Shown: positions 35,359 to 43,700 of the stretch, in pieces
How positions within the stretch are numbered: the first letter of the stretch is position 1
Layout: each line of letters starts with the position of its first letter
Assembly (NCBI GenBank): GCA_020635855.1
Contig: JACJYZ010000002.1
Span: 1,302,001-1,366,000 of the forward strand
From: Flavobacteriales bacterium
Lineage (GTDB): Bacteria > Bacteroidota > Bacteroidia > JACJYZ01
DNA: 64,000 nt
Direction: 5' to 3'
The notes under the pieces: model-generated
Told to the model about the DNA's origin: nothing
The model's database searches: none
The model's input: only the letters and a program-made list of their open reading frames with translations
Program-made: the position numbers and the translations under genes

Positions 35359-36221
35359 ATGCAAGCCTCCGTGATCTTGATTGCTTCCACGGCCGGCTTC
35401 ACATCATGCACCCTGAGTATGGATGCGCCCTGCTGCAATGCGACTACATGGAGGGCCGTGGTGCCGTTCAAGGCATGATCGGTGTCGGTGTTCAACAGGC
35501 GTGCAATGCTTGATTTCCTTGAAATGCCAATCATGATAGGTCGTTCGAAGCAACGAAAATAGGACAAATTTCGAATGAGCTCAAAATTGTGGGCGGGCGT
35601 TTTCCCGAATCCGAACCCCGGGTCCAGGATCAGGTCATTTGCTCCGGCGGCCTGAAAGGTTCGGATGCGTTCATCGAAAAAAGATGCAATCTCTGAAAGT
35701 AGATGTTTATATGAAGGGGCCCGCTGCATGTTTTCAGGCTCTCCCTGCATGTGCATAAGGATGTAGGGTACCTGTAGTTCGCCGATCACCGTTGCCATGT
35801 GCGGGTCGAAGTGCCCTGCGTAGATGTCGTTAACCATCGAGGCACCGGCATTGACAGCCTCGCGAACCACCTTGCTTCTTGCCGTGTCAACGGAAAGGGT
35901 TGTGCCGGGAAAGCGTTCATGCAATTCTTTGATAGCGGGTATCAGGCGATCTATTTCTTCCTGTTCCGATCCCATGGTTGCCCCGGGCCTGGAGGAGAAT
36001 ACACCCAGGTCAAGGACGTCCGCACCTTCTGCGATCATTTGTGCGGCCCGGTCACCGATGCCATTCATTCCAACCCTCGATCCATCATAAAACGAATCGT
36101 CGTTGAGGTTGAGGATGCCCATCACCAGCGGGGACTTTAACAAGGCGATCCCGTTGTTGATGCGGATTGTCCGGTTTTGGGAAAAAACCGTAACTTTCCG
36201 CTTTGTAAGATCGTAGTTCAC
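35355..36221 (-). CDS. folP: Dihydropteroate synthase
   Basis: A 288-residue protein starting at GTG 36221, with DHPS motifs in order: MGILN at 34-38, GVFSSRPGA (73-81; the Ser-Ser-Arg form is usual in this phylum), SVDTARSKV, NDIYAG, LDPGFGFGKT, IGISRKS and a C-terminal RVHDVKPAVEA. It joins p-aminobenzoate to hydroxymethyl-dihydropterin diphosphate in folate synthesis and is the sulfonamide target. Loop 1 is unusual: NLNDDSF (38-44) where most enzymes have NVTPDSF. It is the first gene of a two-gene operon with cdaA and is divergent from the DUF1599 gene. Confidence 0.95.
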   Translation of the reverse strand: MNYDLTKRKVTVFSQNRTIRINNGIALLKSPLVMGILNLNDDSFYDGSRVGMNGIGDRAAQMIAEGADVLDLGVFSSRPGATMGSEQEEIDRLIPAIKELHERFPGTTLSVDTARSKVVREAVNAGASMVNDIYAGHFDPHMATVIGELQVPYILMHMQGEPENMQRAPSYKHLLSEIASFFDERIRTFQAAGANDLILDPGFGFGKTPAHNFELIRNLSYFRCFERPIMIGISRKSSIARLLNTDTDHALNGTTALHVVALQQGASILRVHDVKPAVEAIKITEACI

Positions 36222-36245
36222 AGCCAGTTTCGTTTATTTGATTAC

Positions 36246-36809
36246 ATGGAAAAAACCCTGAGCCAGTACGACAAGGTATCTGCACGCAGCAAAGATATAT
36301 TTCTGAAAAAAATGAAGGATTACGGGACCGCATGGCGGATTCTGCGTTTGTCCTCTATCACCGACCAGATTTTTATCAAAGCCCAGCGCATCCGCAGCAT
36401 AGAAGAGAAAGGAACCCAGAAGGTGGCGGATGACATCGCCGGCGAATACATCGGAATTTTAAACTACTCCATCATTGCATTGATACAATTGGAGCTGGGA
36501 TTGAGCGAAGAATATGAGATGGAGTCTGAAAAAGCCGCATCTTTATACAACAAGTATGTGGGAATGGCCCGTAACCTAATGGAAAATAAGAACCATGATT
36601 ACGGAGAAGCCTGGAGGGATATGCGAATATCTTCCATCACAGATCTGATCCTGATGAAGATACTCAGGGTGCGGCAGATTGAAGACAACAAAGGAAAGAC
36701 CATCATATCCGAGGGGCTGGATGCCAACTACCTCGACATGGTCAACTATGCTGTGTTTGCTCTGATCCGTTTGGATGAAGCGGCCTCTAAATCAATCGTT
36801 CCTCAGTAA
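36246..36809 (+). CDS. DUF1599 domain protein
   Basis: ATG 36246 gives MEKTLSQYDKVSARSKDIFL, the conserved start of this Bacteroidota family. The 187-residue protein holds two similar halves: KDYGTAWRILRLSSITDQI and later HDYGEAWRDMRISSITDLI. It is therefore an internal duplication of the nucleotide-modification-associated DUF1599 unit. The biochemical role is not established. A near-consensus box TTTATTTG (36233-36240) ends five bases before the ATG. Its TAA overlaps the next ATG by one base, so it is the first gene of the block leading to tpiA and prmA. Confidence 0.85.
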   Translation: MEKTLSQYDKVSARSKDIFLKKMKDYGTAWRILRLSSITDQIFIKAQRIRSIEEKGTQKVADDIAGEYIGILNYSIIALIQLELGLSEEYEMESEKAASLYNKYVGMARNLMENKNHDYGEAWRDMRISSITDLILMKILRVRQIEDNKGKTIISEGLDANYLDMVNYAVFALIRLDEAASKSIVPQ

Positions 36810-38065
36810 TGAAAATATTGGCGTACATAAGCAGGCTTCTTGTAGGAGCATTGTTCATCGTGTCCGGATTAATCAAGGCCAACGATCCGTTGGGATTTTC
36901 CTATAAGCTGGAAGAGTATTTCGAAGTATTCGGTATGGAGTGGTTGTCAGGACTTGCATTGACCATTGCCATCGGAATCTGCGTGATGGAAATAGCTGTG
37001 GGTGCCGCTACCCTTTTGGCTGTGAGGATGCGCTTCGTTGCATGGGTGCTGCTGGGTCTGATAGGCTTCTTTACCTTCCTTACATTCTACTCGGCCTATT
37101 TCAATAAGGTGACGGATTGTGGCTGTTTTGGTGACGCGCTGAAGCTCACCCCCTGGGAGTCGTTTACAAAAGATGTGGTGTTGCTGGCTTTTGTCCTGGT
37201 GATATTCGCTTACCGGAAGAACATGAAGCAAGATACCGTCGCCGGGGACATCATGACCACCGTGATCGGGGTACTGCTGATTGCCGTATTCTGCCTGGGT
37301 GTATTGCACAACCCTTGGTCATATCCCATCTGGTACACACTGGTTACAATGGGTATCCTGATCGGACTTGATCTTCTGCTTGGACAAAAACGCTCTGATG
37401 CCGTGGTGCTCGGAGGGAGTACCCTGTTCGCACTGGTCTTTTCCGTTTATATCATCCGCCATTTACCTATCAAGGATTTCCGGCCTTATGCTTTGGGCGT
37501 AAACATGCGGGAGGCCATGCTGGGTGTTCCACCGGTGCTGTCTTTTCAATATCGTCTGAAGGACAAACAAACCGATGAAGAAAAACTGTTTGATCAGTTT
37601 CCGGCCAATTGGGACCAGAACTATGAATATGTGGATGCGGTCACAACGGTAGTGAAAGAAGGGGTGGATCCTAAAATTCATGACTTTGTCATCACCAATG
37701 AAGACGGCGAAGATATTACCGAAGAAGTATTGAACAACCCCGGCTATACAGTTGCCGTGGTGGCATACGATCTGTCAGCAACCGATCGTGGATGTCAGGA
37801 AAAGCTCAATACATTCATGATGGAAGCGGAAAAGGCAGGAGCAACCGTGATGGGATGGACGGCATCGGTGGATGAGGTGCGCGATTTCCGCGTGGAAGTA
37901 CAGGCCATGTATCCGTATTACATCATGGATGGAACGGTTCTGAAAACCATAATACGTGCCAATCCGGGAATACTGCTGATCAAAGACGGCGTTATCAAAG
38001 CCAAATGGCATTACCGGGATTTGCCCGATTTTTCAAGTGTGCAGGCGGACTTAATGAAAGACTAG
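36809..38065 (+). CDS. BT_3928-like DoxX-family membrane protein with thioredoxin-like C-terminus
   Basis: A 418-residue protein. The N-terminal half has DoxX/MauE-like membrane helices (ILAYISRLLVGALFIVSGLI, KANDPLGFSYKLEEYFEVF) and the conserved pair TDCGCFGD near residue 105. The C-terminal part (~245-415, from VLSFQYRLKDKQTDEEKLF) is soluble. It ends in a thioredoxin-like stretch (IIRANPGILLIKDGVIKAKW) without a CxxC pair. The family is regularly found next to DUF1599 and tpiA in Bacteroidota. A role in a membrane redox or quinone process is possible but unproven. Confidence 0.8.
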   Translation: MKILAYISRLLVGALFIVSGLIKANDPLGFSYKLEEYFEVFGMEWLSGLALTIAIGICVMEIAVGAATLLAVRMRFVAWVLLGLIGFFTFLTFYSAYFNKVTDCGCFGDALKLTPWESFTKDVVLLAFVLVIFAYRKNMKQDTVAGDIMTTVIGVLLIAVFCLGVLHNPWSYPIWYTLVTMGILIGLDLLLGQKRSDAVVLGGSTLFALVFSVYIIRHLPIKDFRPYALGVNMREAMLGVPPVLSFQYRLKDKQTDEEKLFDQFPANWDQNYEYVDAVTTVVKEGVDPKIHDFVITNEDGEDITEEVLNNPGYTVAVVAYDLSATDRGCQEKLNTFMMEAEKAGATVMGWTASVDEVRDFRVEVQAMYPYYIMDGTVLKTIIRANPGILLIKDGVIKAKWHYRDLPDFSSVQADLMKD

Positions 38066-39145
38066 GTGCTGATAAGATTTCTGATAAAAAGATTGTTGTA
38101 CGGGCTCCTCGTGGTTTGGGGAGTGATTACTGTTGTGTTCTTGCTTTTTAACGTGTTGCCCGGTGACCCGGCCCGCATGATGCTCGGTCAGCGCGCGGAC
38201 GGTGCTTCCATCGAGGCGATTAACAAAGACCTGGGGCGCGACAAACCCGTTTATCAGCAGTACCTGATGTACCTGAATGACCTTTCTCCGTTGTCATTCC
38301 ACGAAACCCTGAACGATGACAGCTTCCTGTACCTCGATACCACCAAGTACAGCAGCTACTCGGAACTGATTCACGCCGGAAGCAAGGTACTCATATTTAA
38401 AACACCTTACTTAAGAAGATCTTACCAGACCAAACGGAACGTAAGCGAGTTGCTGGCGGAAGCGATGCCCGGCACCATTGTGCTTGCCTCTACGGCCATT
38501 CTGTTTGCCATTATCTTCGGCATCCTGTTGGGTATCATTGCGGCAGTGAGGAGTCACTCCCTTTATGACAACACATCCCTGTTGCTGTCTGTCATGGGCA
38601 TGTCCCTGCCTTCTTTTTTCTCCGGCATCATCATCGCCTGGTTATTCGGTTTTGTATGGAGTGACTATACCGGTCTTAATATGTCCGGAGGCTTGTATAC
38701 CATCGATCCGTTCAAGGGAGAAATGCTGGACCTGAAAAACCTCATTCTTCCGGCATTTACACTTGGAATCCGACCACTTGCCATCATCACACAGCTTACA
38801 CGCAGTTCCCTGCTGGATGTGTTGTCGCAGGATTATATCCGCACGGCAAGGGCCAAAGGCCTTAGCTTTTACAAGGTGGTAACCAAACATGCATTGAAAA
38901 ATGCCATGAATCCCGTGATCACGGCGGTGTCCGGATGGTTTGCCTCTTTGATGGCAGGTGCTATCTTTGTGGAGTGGGTGTTCAGTTGGAAAGGATTGGG
39001 TAAGGAAGTTGTAGACTCATTGGAAAAATATGATTTTCCTGTGGTCATGGGTTGTGTGCTTGTGATCGCTCTTGCATTTGTTGTGATTAACATCATCGTG
39101 GATATTTTGTACGGTGTACTGGATCCAAGGGTAAGGGTACGTTAG
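38066..39145 (+). CDS. DppB/OppB-type ABC transporter permease, without partner genes
   Basis: A 359-residue inner-membrane permease starting at GTG 38066, directly after the preceding TAG. It has the family opening FLIKRLLYGLLVVWGVITVV, LPGDPARMMLG (near 33), six membrane helices and the EAA-like loop DYIRTARAKGLSFYKVV (near 262) that contacts the ATPase. Between the first helix and the core lies an enlarged periplasmic section (~60-130). No second permease, binding protein or ATPase gene is nearby, so its partners must be encoded elsewhere. The position before tpiA is a recurrent Bacteroidota arrangement. Confidence 0.88.
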   Translation: MLIRFLIKRLLYGLLVVWGVITVVFLLFNVLPGDPARMMLGQRADGASIEAINKDLGRDKPVYQQYLMYLNDLSPLSFHETLNDDSFLYLDTTKYSSYSELIHAGSKVLIFKTPYLRRSYQTKRNVSELLAEAMPGTIVLASTAILFAIIFGILLGIIAAVRSHSLYDNTSLLLSVMGMSLPSFFSGIIIAWLFGFVWSDYTGLNMSGGLYTIDPFKGEMLDLKNLILPAFTLGIRPLAIITQLTRSSLLDVLSQDYIRTARAKGLSFYKVVTKHALKNAMNPVITAVSGWFASLMAGAIFVEWVFSWKGLGKEVVDSLEKYDFPVVMGCVLVIALAFVVINIIVDILYGVLDPRVRVR

Positions 39146-39174
39146 GAATTGCTTCACTTAAGGCTGGATTGCAA

Positions 39175-39930
39175 ATGAGATTAAAGATTGTCGCCGGCAA
39201 CTGGAAGATGAATAAGGATCTCCAGGAAGGCCGGGAATTGGTAAGGGAACTTGTTGCCTGCATCAACGATTTGCAGGATGTGCAGGTGATCCTGGCCCCT
39301 CCGTATATACATCTGACCTCCGTTCAGGAAATGATTTCCAACAAGGTCGGCCTGCAATTGGCGGCACAGAACTGTCACCATGAGCAGAAGGGTGCGTTTA
39401 CCGGCGAGGTTTCGGCAGCCATGCTCGCCTCCGCCGGATGCAGCCATGTCATCATCGGTCATTCTGAGAGACGTACCTACAACCACGAAGCCGGAGCATT
39501 GCTGGCGGTGAAGGTGGACAGGGCGCTGGAAAATAACCTGATCCCCATTTTTTGCTGTGGAGAGCATCTGGATGAACGCAGATCCGGCAGGGAACAGGAT
39601 GTGGTGAAGAACCAGATTGCTGAAGGACTCTTCCACCTGAATCCCGACCTGGCCACGCGCGTGGTGATCGCTTATGAGCCCGTATGGGCCATCGGTACCG
39701 GTGAAACCGCAACACCCGAACAGGCGCAGGAAATGCATGCATACATCCGCAGGGTGGTAGCAGACCATTGGGGTGGCAACGTGGCTGATCACATGCCGAT
39801 TCTGTACGGAGGAAGCTGCAATGCAAAGAATGCCCGGGATCTTTTCGGGAAGAAAGACGTGGATGGCGGACTGATAGGCGGTGCATCCCTGAATGCCCGC
39901 GACTTTACCGCAATAATTGCTTCATTTTAA
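39175..39930 (+). CDS. tpiA: Triosephosphate isomerase
   Basis: ATG 39175 gives MRLKIVAGNWKMN; a TTG two codons earlier is ignored. The 251-residue TIM barrel has the catalytic lysine in NWKMN, the electrophilic histidine in GHSERR (near 97) and the catalytic glutamate in AYEPVWAIGTG (near 169), followed by the phosphate-binding GGSCNAKNA. It interconverts dihydroxyacetone phosphate and glyceraldehyde 3-phosphate. It is followed closely by prmA, as in many Bacteroidota. Confidence 0.97.
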   Translation: MRLKIVAGNWKMNKDLQEGRELVRELVACINDLQDVQVILAPPYIHLTSVQEMISNKVGLQLAAQNCHHEQKGAFTGEVSAAMLASAGCSHVIIGHSERRTYNHEAGALLAVKVDRALENNLIPIFCCGEHLDERRSGREQDVVKNQIAEGLFHLNPDLATRVVIAYEPVWAIGTGETATPEQAQEMHAYIRRVVADHWGGNVADHMPILYGGSCNAKNARDLFGKKDVDGGLIGGASLNARDFTAIIASF

Positions 39931-39961
39931 GACTTCCGTTTTGCCTGTTGGATTGGAATAT

Positions 39962-40792
39962 ATGGAGGTTGTTTGTCAGGTCGATCCCCGCGACCCCTGG
40001 ACGGATTTGCTGATTGATGAATTGGGTGAACTTGGATTTGAGTCGTTCGAAGAAACCGATGCGGGTTGCAAGGCCTACTTCAAAGGAGATCAACTCCCCG
40101 TTGATGTCAGGGAAGCACTTACCGGAATAGCTTCCGACCGGTTCTCTTTGCAGTACGAGATCAACCTCATTGATGGCAAGAACTGGAACGAAGAATGGGA
40201 AAAGAATTTTCACCCCATACGTGTGGAAGATATTTGCTTGATCCGTGCCCCGTTCCACGAACCCGCATCCAGGGGAATGGAACTCGTGATCATGCCCAGG
40301 ATGTCATTCGGTACCGGACACCATGCCAGCACCTGGCTGATGGTAAGGGAAATCATGGAGCTCGATCTGGAAGGCAAAGAAGTGCTGGACATGGGATGTG
40401 GTACAGGTATCCTCGCGATCCTGGCAGGAAAAAAAGGCGCGAAATCCGTTTTGGGCATTGACAATTACCCCCATGCCATTGTAAATTCGGAGGAAAACGC
40501 CGCCACAAACGGAGTTACCAATGTTGTCTTTGAAGTAGGTGACGTAGACCGGTTGGAGAATACCGGCTTTGATTTTATCTTCGCTAACATTAACCGGAAC
40601 GTCCTGCTCGAACACCTGCCACAATATGCAGCGTCACTCAGGAGTAACGGGTCTCTGTTGATAAGCGGCTTTCTGTCAAAAGACCTGATGGAGCTTTATC
40701 GGAAAGCAAAGGAACAGGGGTTAAGCCTTTTTGGACTTCGGGAAAGACAAAACTGGGTGGTTGCCCGTTTTGAAAAAAGACCGGATAGACGC
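39962..40792 (+). CDS. prmA: Ribosomal protein L11 methyltransferase PrmA, lacking its own stop codon
   Basis: ATG 39962 (MEVVCQVDPRDPWTDLLID) is the family-like start. The region codes for about 277 residues: an N-terminal L11-binding domain, then a class I SAM-methyltransferase domain with SFGTGHHASTWLM, MGCGTGILAILAGKKGA (SAM motif I) and FIFANINRN (acceptor motif). PrmA trimethylates ribosomal protein L11. The usual C-terminus (NWVVARFEKR) is reached at about 40780, but no stop follows: the frame continues into the next gene's signal peptide. One extra A in the A6 run at 40773-40778 would give a TAG almost at once. One A fewer would give a TGA overlapping the next ATG. Confidence 0.88.
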
Positions 40793-43700
40793 ATGAAAAA
40801 AACCACTCTCATATTTACTTCTCTTCTTTTGCTGCTATTCACCGGTGCTTCGTGGGCACAAGGTCGCAAGAGTTTTACCGCGGAACCGGCCAAGTTCTTT
40901 GATGAAATGAAGGCTTTTCTTGCGGAAACCAACCAGGATCAGGCAGAGCTGATCATGGATGAATTCCGGGCCGTGTGGGAAACCAACATTACCGATGAGA
41001 AAGACCTGGAGAAGATGTATGAGAAGGCGAACAAAGCCCTTGAGAAACGCATGAAGGATGCGCCTGTTCAGATTCATCACGTCTACGGTCCGAACACCCG
41101 CAAAATCGGAGAAATTCAAAGGGAGGTATTGTACATTGCTGCAAACAAAATGCTGGCCAAACGCATGAAGGCCTATCCGCACTTTACCAGCTTCATGTAT
41201 ACGGTCATCAATTTCATGATCACCGATCAGCCGGAATCAAGCTTCGATTCATTCATGGCCAGTATCATGAAGATGCTGGAAAATCGTACGGCACGCAGGT
41301 TCAATGCATACCTTGAAGTATGTGACAACCTGTTTACAGCTAACGCATTGTACGCCTCACGCACCACCAAGTGGGTGACCACCACCAAAGACTATGTGTT
41401 CGATTACGATTCCTTGCCGAAGATCGTATTCCCGGTAATGGATCTGAAATGCTACGCCAAGAACGACAGCGCCATCATCAGCCAAACCAGCGGTGTGTTA
41501 TACCCAACCGAAGATCTTTTTGTGGGAGAGGGAGGAAAGGTCACCTGGGAAAGGGCTGGCCTCAAACCGGATGAGGTGTATGCCGATGTTGGCAAGTACA
41601 GCTTCGCCATTAAAAGTGCCAAGTACAAGATGGATTCGGTGACCTTCTACAACAAGAAATATTTTGATTTCCCACTCCTCGGAAGTCTTGAGGAAAAGAT
41701 ACTGGCGGATGTGGAAGAGGACAACGCAGCTTACCCGCGCTTTGTATCCTACCAGTCGGAATACGAGATCAAAGACCTGATCAAGAACGTCGACTACGTG
41801 GGTGGTTTTTCCATGAAAGGAGGCACCGTGATCGGCTCAGGTACCCCCACCCATGACGCCCGCCTGATCTTTAAACGGGACGGACAGCAATTCCTGGTGG
41901 CGTCCGCTCAGGTATACATTATACATGAAGATCGCATTGTGTCCGACTATTGTGCCGTGACCATGTATCTGGAATCAGATTCCATTTACCATCCGGGCCT
42001 CACATTCAAACTGAATACCAAAGACCGTGAACTGACATTGATTAGGGAAGACCGGGGCGTATCACAAAGTCCGTACTTCAATTCCTTCCACGACGTGGAT
42101 ATGTATTTTGATGCCCTTTACTGGAAGATAGATGACCCGCTGATGGATTTCCGTTCCCTCAAAGGCAGTACAAAAGACGATGCCACGTTTGAGTCTTCCA
42201 ACTACTACAAGGAAGCACACTTCGATAAGCTCCGGGGAATCGATAACGTACATCCCCTCATCTACATCAAGAAATATGTAGACAACTACGGTGATGTGGT
42301 GCATGTCCAGACACTCTCCGAAATGATGCACATGGCCACGAGCCAGGTGAAAGCCATGCTCATCAGGCTTTCCATCGAAGGATTTCTTATTTACAATTTC
42401 GATGATGAAAGCGCTGTGGTGAAAGATAAACTGTATCGCTACCTGAACGCGAAGGCGAAAAAGGTGGATTATGATGTGATGCAGTTTAATTCCGTTATAT
42501 CCGGAGAGCCAAACGCATCATTGAACCTGCTCAACTTCGATTTGAAAATGCGGGGCGTGTCACGAATCCTCCTCAGCGATTCCCAGAACGTATACATCTA
42601 TCCGTCCAACCAGGAAGTGGTGATGAAGAAAAACCGCGATTTTGCTTTTTCAGGTAAAGTGAATGCCGGGCGTTTCGCATTCTATGGTAAGAATTTCGAC
42701 TTCACATACGACATGTTCAAAATCAACATGGCCAATATCGATTCCATGGCCATGTCCGTGGAAACCGAAGAATTGGATGAGATGGGCAGGAAACGGCTGC
42801 GGCGTGTGAAGACCGTCGTACAGGCCCTTGAGGGAGAACTGTTGATCGATCACCCCGGGAATAAGTCCGGATTGAAACCCTTCAAACAATACCCAGTATT
42901 CAAAAGCTTCAAGGATTCTTATGTGTTTTACGACAAGCCAGAGATCAGGAATGGTGTATACACCCGGGATAAATTCTATTTCCACCTTGAGCCCTTCGCG
43001 ATCGACAGCCTCAGTACCTTCAATCCGGAAGGTATGGCCCTCAAAGGGCGATTCGTTTCGGCAGGTATCTTCCCGGAATTTGAGGAAGCACTCACCGTAC
43101 AGCCCGACTTTTCCCTGGGATTCGTGCGCAATACACCCACGGCCGGTTTTCCTGCTTATGGCGGCAAAGGTCAGTACTATAACGTAATTGATATGAGCCA
43201 CCGCGGACTGCGCGGAGATGGCAAACTGGAATACGTAACCAGTACATCTGTTTCCAAAGAATTCGTGTTCTACCCGGATTCCATGAACACCCTGGCCCAG
43301 ACATTCGATAACCGCGAAATGGGACCGCCGAAGGAATTTCCCCAGGCACACGGCGACAGTGTAGCCATTCACTGGCGACCATACAGGGATTATATGCAGA
43401 TTCAGAATGTGACCACCCCGCTGTCGTTCTTCAACAAACAGGCCACCCTGAAAGGCATGGCTACCCTGAGTCCGGCTGAACTGGTTGGTGCTGGCGTCAT
43501 GACCTTCTCCGGCGCCGACCTTGAATCGAAAATGATGCATTATCATAAAAACGATTTCGATGCGGATACATCGGATTTCAAACTCGCCGCTCTGGAACAG
43601 GAAGAACTTGCGTTCAGCACCGTGAACGTGAAGGCACATGTTGATTTCAACGCGAGAAAGGCAACCTTCAAATCCAACGGTGGTGGTTCTGTGGTTGAGT

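Noticed and set aside
35359..35364. TTG start two codons upstream of the cdaA ATG
   Set aside because: The ATG overlapping the folP stop as ATGA is the usual coupled arrangement.
40773..40779. A AAA AAG slippery heptamer at the prmA junction, suggesting programmed -1 ribosomal frameshifting
   Set aside because: The heptamer is not in the register needed (prmA codons are GAA AAA AGA) and no downstream stimulatory structure was evident; an indel is simpler.
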